A DNA stretch of 64,000 bases from Pyrinomonadaceae bacterium (GTDB lineage: Bacteria; Acidobacteriota; Blastocatellia; Pyrinomonadales; Pyrinomonadaceae): NCBI GenBank assembly GCA_026129865.1, contig JAHCHG010000001.1, positions 186,001 through 250,000 on the forward strand, written 5' to 3'. The translations under genes and the position numbers were made by a program. Position 1 is the stretch's first letter. Each line of letters opens with the position of its first letter. The notes under the pieces were generated by a model. The model did not search any database and was not told the DNA's origin. It saw only the letters and a list, made by a program, of their open reading frames with translations. Positions 15,404 through 23,974 of this stretch are shown piece after piece.

Positions 15404-17290
15404 TTACCTTCGCCTCCTTTGATTTGCAGGTGCAGGTTTTGCTTTGGGAGCATATTTCTCGCCGAGCAAGCCTAGTTCGCGCGCTTTCAAAATGATCCGT
15501 GCTGCGATCGGTGCGGAAATTGCCGCGCCGTATCCGCCGCCTTCGACAACAACCGCAATAGCCAGCTGAGGATTTTCTAACGGAGCAAAAGAGATGTACC
15601 AACTGTCCGTTCTTTCATACATTTGCGGAACTTTATATTCCACCAATTCGCCGTCTTCGTTCTTTCGTTTTTTGGTTATCGTTTTTAACAGACCTGTTTT
15701 TTCATCGTAAACAGGCGCCTGTTTTTCCGCCGTTCCGGTCTTTCCGCCGCTTCGAATTCCGGCTTGACGAACATTTGCAAATACTCGAGTTGCCGTGCCG
15801 CCCGAACCTTCCGTTACAAGCGCCATAATGTCGCGCACCTGTTCAGCCTGCGCCGTCGATAAAAGCGACGCGAAAACTTCCGGTTCGCGCGACAATTCGA
15901 TCCGCGGTTTCATCACGTTTCCCTGCAAATTCGCAGCCGCCGAAACGATCAGCGCCATTTGAAACGGCGTCATCTGCCCGGCGTAGCCCTGTCCCATTCC
16001 CTGCAGCGCGAGATCGTAAGCCGAGATCTCGCTGCCGAGAACCATCGTCGATTGTTCCGGCGCGATCGCATTTTTTATCTGATCGGAACTTGCGTTCCAG
16101 ATGTCGGGAAACAATTTATGTTGCAGCGCGTCGGCGGGCGTATCGACCGCCAAAATGCCAAATTTACCGGCAGTTTCGCGAAATCGTTCGCGCCCGAGCG
16201 ACACTGCCATCTGCGAAAAATATTGATTGCTCGAAGCTTCGAATGCCTGCGCAATGTTCAAAGTGGTGCATCCGTACGGCGGTTCGCAGCCGCCGTTCGC
16301 GTCCGTAATTTCACGCGATCCGCGAAACGGAACGAACCCGCCGGCGGAGCTGGTAAATTGTGTGTTTTGCTTTCCGGCACGGTATGCGGCGATCATTGTA
16401 AAAGTTTTAAAGGTTGAACCGGGAACATAATATTCACGCGTCGCACGATTTAAAAGCGGATTGTCGCGCTTGTTTCCTTCAAGTTTCAACCAATCGTCAA
16501 GCGTTTGCGCTTCGCTCAAATTAAACGAAGGGTTCGAATACATCGCCAAGACATCGCCGGTTTGCGGATTCAGTACAACGATCGCGCCTTTTTTGCCTTC
16601 GATCTGCTGCGCCGCGAACGCCTGAAGATCGCGGTCGATGGTCAAACGGACATCGCGCTCCTCTTCTTTTGCCGTCTTGATCTTCGTAAGCACTTCCCAA
16701 GCCTCGGGCGTCGTGTCTTCGCGTTTTCGAAAGACGGTTCTTTCAAGCCCCGGAGTTCCACGCTCGGTCCCGAGTAAGTGAGCCATTTCCCTTTCCAGCG
16801 CAAAAGACCGGACAATATCGTTGTTCGAATCGACTTTATAGTAAGCGAGTGCACTTCCGAGTTCGCCGGAACGATCCAGCATCCAACCGCGAAGATTCGC
16901 CGCAGTTATCCTACGATTTCTAAGATCTTTATAGGTAACCGCCTGATATTGCTCATTCGAAGTGTCGGCAAAATAAGTCCAGTAAGCGTGAAATCCAAAA
17001 ACGAACAACGTAAGCACGGCGAAAACGAATTGCCAGACCCGGAGACTTCGATTGGCGACGGTTTTGGTCAATTTTCTCCGCACGGGTTTTGGCAGATCGT
17101 GCTCAAAGATAAATTTTTTCCGTTTGCGATTTATCAGCGAAGCAAAGAGCAAAACAGCAAGCGTCAGGATCAATCCGAGATAAACGATCGATAAACCCGC
17201 CGGAGTCCGCTCCAGGATCTGGCGCCCGAAGAGATTTTCAGGTCGCAGCGCGTCCCAATCGATAAACAAAAGGACAATCAGTAATTTCAT
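15404..17290 (-). CDS. Class B penicillin-binding protein (PbpA/PBP2-like transpeptidase)
   Basis: A monofunctional DD-transpeptidase that cross-links peptidoglycan in the periplasm. All three active-site motifs are present: SxxK at Ser292-Lys295 (GSTFK), SxN at Ser353-Asn355 (SSN) and KTG at Lys517-Gly519 (GGKTGTAEK). The N-terminus has two hydrophobic segments (about 33-50 and 86-106), more than the usual single anchor, then a short dimerisation-like region (AANLRGWMLDRSG). The overall pattern resembles actinobacterial PbpA. Its start codon overlaps the FHA stop by 4 bp (ATGA), and RodA starts 5 bp after its stop, so translation of the three genes is probably coupled. The C-terminus ends in a basic RRRR. 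Confidence 0.93.
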   Translation of the reverse strand: MKLLIVLLFIDWDALRPENLFGRQILERTPAGLSIVYLGLILTLAVLLFASLINRKRKKFIFEHDLPKPVRRKLTKTVANRSLRVWQFVFAVLTLFVFGFHAYWTYFADTSNEQYQAVTYKDLRNRRITAANLRGWMLDRSGELGSALAYYKVDSNNDIVRSFALEREMAHLLGTERGTPGLERTVFRKREDTTPEAWEVLTKIKTAKEEERDVRLTIDRDLQAFAAQQIEGKKGAIVVLNPQTGDVLAMYSNPSFNLSEAQTLDDWLKLEGNKRDNPLLNRATREYYVPGSTFKTFTMIAAYRAGKQNTQFTSSAGGFVPFRGSREITDANGGCEPPYGCTTLNIAQAFEASSNQYFSQMAVSLGRERFRETAGKFGILAVDTPADALQHKLFPDIWNASSDQIKNAIAPEQSTMVLGSEISAYDLALQGMGQGYAGQMTPFQMALIVSAAANLQGNVMKPRIELSREPEVFASLLSTAQAEQVRDIMALVTEGSGGTATRVFANVRQAGIRSGGKTGTAEKQAPVYDEKTGLLKTITKKRKNEDGELVEYKVPQMYERTDSWYISFAPLENPQLAIAVVVEGGGYGAAISAPIAARIILKARELGLLGEKYAPKAKPAPANQRRRR

Positions 17291-18264
17291 GTCTCAGAAT
17301 TCTCCTCGCCGGGATTTTTTTCTGCGTTAACCATGCGCGGTAACGATTCGGATTCCGCTCCTTTCTGCTCACTTAATTCGATCGAATAAACCGAATCTTC
17401 GGAAGAAAGTTCTGAATTGATTTCCGGAGGTTCGGACGAATTTGGTTCAATTAAATCATGATATTTTATCGATAGGTCGACGGTACCGATCTTCAGAATG
17501 TCTCCGCTGCTCAGATCGAACGCCCGTCCATAAGCTAAACGCTCACCGTTGATAAACGTCCCGTTTGTCGATCCCGTGTCGGCAGCGACGAGCTTTCGAC
17601 GGCTGTTAAAAACAAGCGCCGCGTGCATCTTTGAGATCGACGGATGATCGATCGCCAGATCGTTTTCCTTTGTTCGACCAATGCTTTTTCGGTCGCCGAC
17701 ATGAAAAGCCAGGGTTTTAGCAACTTCGTTTCCTTCCAAGTTAAATTCAACTGAAACAGTCATCGAAACGTCTTCCCGTTCGATCGGCGGCGTTATCGCA
17801 ATTCCCTTTACATCGGGCATCGATACCGTGAGCTCAGCTTCGGACGCAGAAGGATCGAACTTTTCAAAACTTGCAAGCAGCTTTACTCCTTCAGTGAAAT
17901 AATCGGGCTTAATCTCGATCGAAACCGGCGCATAAGTATAATAAAGCCGGTCATTTATATGATCGATCGCGGCAATATGCAGCTCCTGTTCAAGTTTTGC
18001 GATCGAATTGTCGGAATCGGTTGAAAATTTATCCCACTGCATTTTCAAAGTGATGTTTTGCGGAACGACCTTGCCGTTTCCGTTAAGGTCTTTGGCTTCG
18101 GAATCGAGCAGCTTTTTTAATCGTTCGATCAATTCGCTGGTCGCTAAACTGCTTGTCGGTTTCCAGTTTCGCCCGGTAAAACGATCGAGAAGTTCGCCGG
18201 CTTTGGTAAGTACGCCTTTCATAAACCAATCCGGCGACATTGTTTTTACGGGCTTATTTTCCAT
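17287..18264 (-). CDS. FHA-domain protein with FhaA-type (DUF3662-like) N-terminal domain
   Basis: A phosphothreonine-reading adaptor. Residues about 8-135 resemble the FhaA N-terminal domain (DUF3662), which in Mycobacterium is linked to cell-wall biosynthesis. Residues about 185-268 are a complete FHA domain: GRTKEN (Arg197), HPSISKMHA with His214, and GSTNGTFING (Asn234). These are the phosphopeptide-contact residues of the family. The tail is acidic and Ser-rich. It is the promoter-proximal gene of the FHA-PBP-RodA-PP2C operon and overlaps the PBP start by ATGA. Its likely phosphorylated partner could be the kinase at 24-25.5 kb, but this is inference. Diverges from the pilin operon across a 198-bp gap. 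Confidence 0.88.
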   Translation of the reverse strand: MENKPVKTMSPDWFMKGVLTKAGELLDRFTGRNWKPTSSLATSELIERLKKLLDSEAKDLNGNGKVVPQNITLKMQWDKFSTDSDNSIAKLEQELHIAAIDHINDRLYYTYAPVSIEIKPDYFTEGVKLLASFEKFDPSASEAELTVSMPDVKGIAITPPIEREDVSMTVSVEFNLEGNEVAKTLAFHVGDRKSIGRTKENDLAIDHPSISKMHAALVFNSRRKLVAADTGSTNGTFINGERLAYGRAFDLSSGDILKIGTVDLSIKYHDLIEPNSSEPPEINSELSSEDSVYSIELSEQKGAESESLPRMVNAEKNPGEENSET

Positions 18265-18383
18265 ACTGAGAACAAATTATCTACGAAGTTCGGGCGCGAG
18301 AAGTTTGGAGATAATTTTAGCCTAATAAACGTGTTTCTTAAAGAACGAAAAGCTTCGATAAAAACGACTTCAAAAAAGAATTG

Positions 18384-18413
18384 TTGACAGCTGTTAAAAA
18401 TCTTTGTTACTTT
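18384..18413 (+). promoter_or_regulatory. Promoter of the minor-pilin operon
   Basis: A consensus -35 TTGACA (18384-18389) is followed by a weak -10 (TTACTT or TACTTT, 17-18 nt spacing, 18407-18413). The predicted start is about 40 nt upstream of the first pilin ATG. It lies in the divergent gap with the FHA operon. Confidence 0.5.
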
Positions 18414-18462
18414 ATTAATGGTGTTTTGCATCGACAGTTATTAATATTTTTCCGGCAATCTT

Positions 18463-19155
18463 ATGAACGAAAAGAATTCTCAGCAGAAAACGGTGGTCAA
18501 ACGCAACTCGGAAGCGGGCTTCTTGATCGCCGAAATGGTTGTTGTTGTAACAATAATAGCGGTCGTCAGCATTATTGCGGTAATGAGCTTTTCGACGCAA
18601 AAAATGTACGAAGCCGAGTCGCAAACGCTGCAAATTATCGACTTTTACCAGGAAGCGCGTCAACGTTCGCTGAGTCAACGCGTAACGATGCGTGTTGAGA
18701 TCAACGCCACGAAGCGAGCGGTGCGACTGATCGACGAAAAGGTCCCGGGCGACGCCTCGGATGATGAGGTAATTAAAACCACAGCTTTCATGGATCAGGG
18801 CGTTTTCATAGGCTCGAAACCCAGTAACGTTTCGAACGCGCCGACCGAACTTTCACCGGTACCGGAATCGGCATTCACCACAAGCAATCACCCGCTAAGC
18901 AACGGAGACAGCGTTTTCTCTTTACGCTTTCAGCGAAATGGAACGGTTCATAACGCGGGAACCAACGGAGCCGGTGCCAATTCGGTTCCGACCGGCGCAA
19001 CGATCTATGTTTGGTCGAAACATGTCAACGACAACACGGCAACGCCGGTTAACGCACAGGTAATGCGCGGAATTACGGTCCTTGCAAGTTCAGGCTCGTC
19101 GAAAATGTGGAAATGTCTTTTTGACGGTGCAACTTGCTCAAGCTGGACAAAATAG
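18463..19155 (+). CDS. Type IV pilus minor pilin, FimT/GspH-like
   Basis: A prepilin-like protein processed at the membrane by prepilin peptidase. The class III signal is clear: basic N-terminus, then EAG|FLIAEM with the +5 Glu, followed by the hydrophobic helix VVVVTIIAVVSIIAVMSF. The remainder (about residues 50-230) is a periplasmic domain with a cysteine pair near the end (WKCLFDGATCSSW). Length and position as first of four prepilin genes fit FimT/GspH. The start has no strong Shine-Dalgarno. Minor pilins prime pilus assembly and can carry binding functions such as DNA uptake. The exact subtype is inferred from gene order. Confidence 0.82.
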   Translation: MNEKNSQQKTVVKRNSEAGFLIAEMVVVVTIIAVVSIIAVMSFSTQKMYEAESQTLQIIDFYQEARQRSLSQRVTMRVEINATKRAVRLIDEKVPGDASDDEVIKTTAFMDQGVFIGSKPSNVSNAPTELSPVPESAFTTSNHPLSNGDSVFSLRFQRNGTVHNAGTNGAGANSVPTGATIYVWSKHVNDNTATPVNAQVMRGITVLASSGSSKMWKCLFDGATCSSWTK

Positions 19156-19216
19156 ACGATTTGCCGGGAAGCAGGATTTTTGCATTTTAAACGAATATTT
19201 TTTTCAGGTAGGCGAT

Positions 19217-19771
19217 ATGGAAAACAAAAACGGACAAGCCGGTTTCACGTATTTGGAAGTTATCTTCGCGATCATGATCATGACGATCGGCGTTTTAGCG
19301 ATGCTTTCGGCAATTTCGCTGGCAATGCTGCGCGAAGCGGAAGCAGACGATAAGAACTCGGCTCGTCAGATCACTTCGTCCGCGCTCGAGTCGATATTCG
19401 CCGCGCGAGATCTCAGAAACTCAAATGCTTTGAACAATTGGAACGCGATCAATAACGACACGGTAACCGAAGGCATTTTCTTAAGCGGCTGGACTCCGAT
19501 CCGGCTTGACGCGGGTGCCGACGGGATCAATGGAACCGCCGACGATTCCTGCACAACCGGCACGAACTGCACGGTTGGAGGATATACAAATTCAAGCGCC
19601 GAGATCAGGGGTTTTCAGCGCCAGATCGTCATTACGGATATTCCGGAAGTAAATATTCCGACGATCCGAAAAAAAGAAATTCGCGTCAGCGTACGGTATG
19701 TCATCGGTCAGCAAACCCGGACCGAAACGATCACAACGCTGATAACCAATTTGCCTTTCGATAATCAATAG
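19217..19771 (+). CDS. Type IV pilus minor pilin, PilV/GspI-like
   Basis: The second prepilin of the operon (184 aa). The start is the ATG at 19217, which puts the cleavage motif GQAG|FTYLEV eight residues into the protein as expected; the frame remains open upstream but has no prepilin sense there. The hydrophobic helix IFAIMIMTIGVLAMLSAISLAML follows, with the +5 Glu in place. The periplasmic domain contains a Cys pair in a short loop (DDSCTTGTNCTVGG), a possible disulphide. PilV-type proteins form part of the pilus tip/priming complex. It is 14 bp before the PilW-like gene. Confidence 0.84.
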   Translation: MENKNGQAGFTYLEVIFAIMIMTIGVLAMLSAISLAMLREAEADDKNSARQITSSALESIFAARDLRNSNALNNWNAINNDTVTEGIFLSGWTPIRLDAGADGINGTADDSCTTGTNCTVGGYTNSSAEIRGFQRQIVITDIPEVNIPTIRKKEIRVSVRYVIGQQTRTETITTLITNLPFDNQ

Positions 19772-19785
19772 TTCTGGAAAACGAT

Positions 19786-20865
19786 ATGCACGAAAAAACG
19801 GAAAACTCGATCAAAATAAAAACCGCGGAATCAGGATTTTCGATTGTCGAATTAATGGTTTCCGTCGGTATTTTTCTCATTTTCATGGGTGCGATCTACG
19901 GTGTTTTGAGGATGGGAACCATTCAAAAAACGTCGGCAACATCGCAGACCGATGCTATTAAGAATGTTCGCCTTTCGCTTAATACGATCGGTCGCGACGC
20001 GGTCAACGCCGGTTTCGGTTACAGTCGTGTCGGCGGTTATGCGCCCGACAACATTTTGAATTCCCGTCTCGGAATTACGGCGGACGCTGACGTTTCGCAC
20101 GATCTGGTCACCGCGGTAATCGCCGGAAACGACGTTAATACGAACACGCTTTTAACATCCGGTAAAACGGACGTTATTTCATTCGTTTTCCGCGACACCG
20201 ACTTTAATATCGGGCAGCCGGTAAAGCTTCAGAACTCGGCAAATTTATCGGGCAACGGTGTTTCCATCACCACCGCACCCGGCTGGGCTTCGTACGTTCG
20301 ACCGTACGATTTGTTTCTGATAGCAGATTGCTGCCGAACGTCGCTCGCCGTCGTTACAGCAACACCGGGCGGAGATGTTCTGCATTTTCGAACGGGGGCG
20401 CAGGATCCGTTGGGAATCAACCTGCCGTACACGGGAACGGTAGACACACGAAGCAAATTGATCGCGTGCAATCCGCCTACAACCGTTGACAACTGTATGG
20501 ATTATTCAAATAACGTAACTGCAAAACGTGTATTTTGGGTATCTTACAGCGTAACTTCGGACGGCACTCTGGTCCGAAAAACATTCGGAAATAACACCGG
20601 CAAACCTGCAGCAGAGCAAATCCAGGTTCAGCCGATCGCTTACAACGTGCAGAATTTTCAGGTGAAATATCTTCTCCGCGACGGAACCGTTACGGACGAC
20701 CCGTCAGCCGGCGGAACCGACCAGCCGAACTTGAACAACGTTGTTCAGATCGATGTAACGATCACGGCAAAGATCGAAGTGGTCGAAAACGGGGTAACGA
20801 TCAGCAATCTTGTGAATTTGAAATCCACGTTCAGCACAAAAAATCTCAGCTACGACATTGGTTAA
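19786..20865 (+). CDS. Type IV pilus minor pilin, PilW-like
   Basis: The third prepilin (359 aa). The N-terminus has a long leader of about 17 residues before ESG|FSIVEL, then the hydrophobic helix MVSVGIFLIFMGAIYGVL. PilW-like features are its larger size and a conserved segment after the helix (LSLNTIGRDAVNAGFGY), recognisable from PilW proteins, where the region links the pilin helix to the globular domain. Four cysteines occur in the middle part (DCCRTS, ACNPPTTVDNC). It sits between PilV-like and the large PilX-like genes, the same order as fimT-pilV-pilW-pilX in proteobacteria. Confidence 0.85.
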   Translation: MHEKTENSIKIKTAESGFSIVELMVSVGIFLIFMGAIYGVLRMGTIQKTSATSQTDAIKNVRLSLNTIGRDAVNAGFGYSRVGGYAPDNILNSRLGITADADVSHDLVTAVIAGNDVNTNTLLTSGKTDVISFVFRDTDFNIGQPVKLQNSANLSGNGVSITTAPGWASYVRPYDLFLIADCCRTSLAVVTATPGGDVLHFRTGAQDPLGINLPYTGTVDTRSKLIACNPPTTVDNCMDYSNNVTAKRVFWVSYSVTSDGTLVRKTFGNNTGKPAAEQIQVQPIAYNVQNFQVKYLLRDGTVTDDPSAGGTDQPNLNNVVQIDVTITAKIEVVENGVTISNLVNLKSTFSTKNLSYDIG

Positions 20866-20886
20866 AAATTGAGGATGTGAAAGATC

Positions 20887-23829
20887 ATGCGAAAGACTAA
20901 GAAAGACAAAAACGATTTCGTTAAACAGGGCGTTTCCGGTTCTGAAACCGGTGCCGCGCTGGTGGTGGCGATCATGGTTATGCTGCTCCTGGCGGCGTTT
21001 GTAACGCTTGTTGTTTCAAGGGTTACGACAGAAACCGTGATCACTGCAACAGATTCATCGGAAAACAAAGCAGTCGCGGCAACGATGGCGAGCCTGGAAT
21101 CCACGACAAGAGATTTCGCTGACGTTTTCGAAAGAAAGCTTACACCGACGGCGGCGGATATCGACGCGGTTAGAACGATGCCTATCCCGATTCCACAGCT
21201 CGAATCCGACTACACATTCACGAAACTGATCAACCAAACCCGCGATTCGGAAGCAGCTGAAATTACCGGAGGCATTTATTCCGGACTTTACGCTTTGCGC
21301 GATGAGTATGAAGTTGATATTACCGCGAAAGACAATTCGACAGGCGTCGAAACACAGATCAAACGAAGATTTTTGAACGACAGAATTCCGCTTTTCCAGT
21401 TCGGTATTTTTTTCGAAGACGATCTCGAACTCAATCGTCCTCCGCTTTTCACGTTTGGCGGACGCGTCCATACGAATCAAAATTTCTTTGTATCCGCATA
21501 TCCAGTTTCTAGCGGCGGCGGAATTTACTTTAAGTCAAAAGCAACTGCCCATGGCGAACTCGTAAACGATATTTGGAAAACTCGATCGTCATTGTCAAAC
21601 GGGACCGACAATCAAAACGGCGTCTTCGTTGCTGACGCCGGCGGTGTTTTTCGTCAGTTGAACACCGGGAAAGCAAGCGTAAACTGCGCAAGTCCGTCAG
21701 GTCCGAACGTTTTTGCTTACAATCCGCAATTGCCGGTTTGCAGCAGACGATCGCAATGGGCTTCGGAAAAAACTGTATTTCAGGGTAATTTGGACACAAA
21801 CACACCGCGTCTAGATCTTCCCCTATATCGTTTAAACATCAATCTTGTTGAGCTTATCAAGCGCCCGAAATTGGTCGGCGACCTGCATTCGTTCGGAAAC
21901 GCGGTTGTTCCTGTTACTGCTGCAAACCAAGATTCCGGTGTGGTTTCGCGTGAACGATTTGCCAATAAAGAGGGTATAAGAATTTCGCTGGCGGACAGCC
22001 GCGACAGGCTTCCGGGATGCGCGAACGTTCCGATCGCAACTCCGTGCGGTATCAGGTTGGACGGACCGCTCGTCAACGGAACGGGCGGAACTTCGATCGG
22101 CTACCAGCCTTTACCGATGCAGGACGGTTATCAGGCAACGGCTTTAAACGGCACGCGTATGGTCGAAAGCTGGATAAAGGTCGAGATGGTCGCGTTCGAT
22201 TATAATAACGCGCGACCGATCACGACGGACATCACCGAAGATTTTCTTAGTCTCGGCGTTACCGAACGGGCTCCGATCAAGAGTTCCGGTTCGAATCTGT
22301 TCCAGATCAACGGTTATGGATTGGAAACCCTGCCGGACACATCTCCGCAGAAAGACGACGCCAGATCGATCATAAAGCTTCAGCGCTTTACCATTCCGGG
22401 TGTTGCGATACCGAATGCAAATTCCACTCCGGGAAATGCCGATTTTAATTTATCGAGCAAGACGATCGGCAGCACAAACCATAATTTGGTGATCCGGTAT
22501 ATAAACCCGGCTGCGTTGATCGCAACCAATCCATCGAACGGATGTTCGACCTCACCGGGTCCGAATTACTGCGGTGTTTCGACAAACCGCTGGACACCGA
22601 CCTTCCCGGCTGCTCCGCCGGCTGCTTACAGCGAATCAAGCGAAGACAATTTTCACCTCAAATCGGTCCGATACGCTTCGACGGGAGCATATATTAATAC
22701 GATCGTTCCGTTCCCGATTCAGATGTTCGACACGCGCGAAGGAATTCCGACCGACAACACTTCGCACACTAATACGTTTAATGCCAATGTCGTCCCGAAC
22801 GCGGGCGTCATGAGCATGGTCGACATCGACGTCGAAAATCTAAAACGATTTTATAACGGAGCCTACAACGACCTTTTCCCGACAACGACTCCTTATGCGG
22901 TTGCAAAAGGCGCCGGTCAATCTTTGAAAAACAGTGATATACCGACGAATAAAGGTTGGGTTCTGTTTATCTCCGACAGACGCGGAGACCGCGATTTTGA
23001 CGGCGAATACGATATGGAAGACGTATTCCCCGACAATATTCTTCAATATAACGAAGACGTAAATGAAAACTCGACGCTGGAACGAAAGTTCTATCCGGCA
23101 ACGAACTGGGAAGCGCCGACGTACACAACCAGCGTCAACCGTTCGCGTGCAGCTACGACGGATCACGGTTATTTTCGTCGCGGTGTCCGTTTGATCAACG
23201 GCATCAGTCTGCCGGGAATTTACGACGTTGCCAAACCGAATCAGAGTCAAGGGTTTACGGTTGCTTCGGAGAACGGAGTTTATGTGCTCGGAAACTATAA
23301 CGCGACCGGAGTGACGCTTTCGGGCGGATCGCTGCCGGCTCCATCGCAAAATTATTTGCCGCAGAATACCGTAGAACAGGTTCCCGCCGCCGTGATCTCT
23401 GATGCGGTAACGATCCTTTCGAATAACTGGGACGATGCGAAAAGCTTCCGCTATCCCTTTACGCAGGGCGATCGTCTGGCAACTGCAACACAGGTCAGAT
23501 TCGCGCTCTTAACCGGCGACGGTATTACAGGAAACACGAGCATTTCGTATAACCCGAGTCAATTTGGACAGTTAAACGGCGGAATTCATAATTTCAAACG
23601 TTTTCTGGAACGATGGACGGACGTCCGGCTAAATTACGCCGGTTCGCTCGTAAACTTGTTCACGTCCAGAAATAACAACGGATTCTGGAAATGCTGTAAC
23701 GCAGTATACAATCCGCCGATCCGAGATTGGACGTTTGACACAACGTTCCTCGACCCGAATCGGCTGCCGCCCGGAACGCCCTACATTTACTCGATGACGT
23801 TTACAGGATTTAAGCGTGTAAACGATTAG
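20887..23829 (+). CDS. Very large PilX-like pilus-associated protein with an EF-hand-type calcium loop
   Basis: A 980-residue protein in the position of PilX. The N-terminus (GSETGAALVVAIMVMLLLAAFVTLVVS) fits the PilX N-domain, whose cleavage motif is less canonical than other pilins. Typical PilX proteins are below 250 residues, so some 700 residues of extra sequence are unexplained. Residues 701-712 read DRDFDGEYDMED, matching the calcium-loop pattern DxDxDGxxDxxD, a feature also used in PilY1 tip adhesins. No PilY1 gene is present in the cluster, so this protein may combine PilX and tip-adhesin roles (inference). Several Cys pairs occur in the second half. A strong hairpin terminator follows 14 bp after the stop. 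I do not recognise a catalytic domain. Confidence 0.75.
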   Translation: MRKTKKDKNDFVKQGVSGSETGAALVVAIMVMLLLAAFVTLVVSRVTTETVITATDSSENKAVAATMASLESTTRDFADVFERKLTPTAADIDAVRTMPIPIPQLESDYTFTKLINQTRDSEAAEITGGIYSGLYALRDEYEVDITAKDNSTGVETQIKRRFLNDRIPLFQFGIFFEDDLELNRPPLFTFGGRVHTNQNFFVSAYPVSSGGGIYFKSKATAHGELVNDIWKTRSSLSNGTDNQNGVFVADAGGVFRQLNTGKASVNCASPSGPNVFAYNPQLPVCSRRSQWASEKTVFQGNLDTNTPRLDLPLYRLNINLVELIKRPKLVGDLHSFGNAVVPVTAANQDSGVVSRERFANKEGIRISLADSRDRLPGCANVPIATPCGIRLDGPLVNGTGGTSIGYQPLPMQDGYQATALNGTRMVESWIKVEMVAFDYNNARPITTDITEDFLSLGVTERAPIKSSGSNLFQINGYGLETLPDTSPQKDDARSIIKLQRFTIPGVAIPNANSTPGNADFNLSSKTIGSTNHNLVIRYINPAALIATNPSNGCSTSPGPNYCGVSTNRWTPTFPAAPPAAYSESSEDNFHLKSVRYASTGAYINTIVPFPIQMFDTREGIPTDNTSHTNTFNANVVPNAGVMSMVDIDVENLKRFYNGAYNDLFPTTTPYAVAKGAGQSLKNSDIPTNKGWVLFISDRRGDRDFDGEYDMEDVFPDNILQYNEDVNENSTLERKFYPATNWEAPTYTTSVNRSRAATTDHGYFRRGVRLINGISLPGIYDVAKPNQSQGFTVASENGVYVLGNYNATGVTLSGGSLPAPSQNYLPQNTVEQVPAAVISDAVTILSNNWDDAKSFRYPFTQGDRLATATQVRFALLTGDGITGNTSISYNPSQFGQLNGGIHNFKRFLERWTDVRLNYAGSLVNLFTSRNNNGFWKCCNAVYNPPIRDWTFDTTFLDPNRLPPGTPYIYSMTFTGFKRVND

Positions 23830-23843
23830 TTCGTTCAAAATAG

Positions 23844-23884
23844 ACAAAAGGACGTGAATCGAAAGGTTCGCGTCTTTTGTATTT
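23844..23884 (+). terminator. Terminator of the pilin operon
   Basis: A hairpin forms between ACAAAAGGACGTGAA (23844-23858) and TTCGCGTCTTTTGT (23867-23880). It contains an 8-bp GACGTGAA/TTCGCGTC stem with one G-U, extended by ACAAAAG/CTTTTGT past a bulged G. The tail is T-rich (TTTTGTATTTT). It begins 15 nt after the PilX-like stop. Confidence 0.7.
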
Positions 23885-23915
23885 TAAACGAGTTTCGCTG
23901 AACGAACATTGCGTT

Positions 23916-23931
23916 TATAATGTCGTATAAT
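23916..23931 (+). promoter_or_regulatory. Tandem -10 boxes upstream of the kinase gene
   Basis: Two TATAAT hexamers occur at 23916-23921 and 23926-23931, ten bases apart and 44-59 nt before the kinase ATG. No good -35 accompanies either. They follow the pilin terminator and suggest that the kinase-FHA pair has its own promoter. Confidence 0.4.
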
Positions 23932-23974
23932 AATCAGCGTAACATTTCGCGATAACACAAATATTTTGTCGTCA

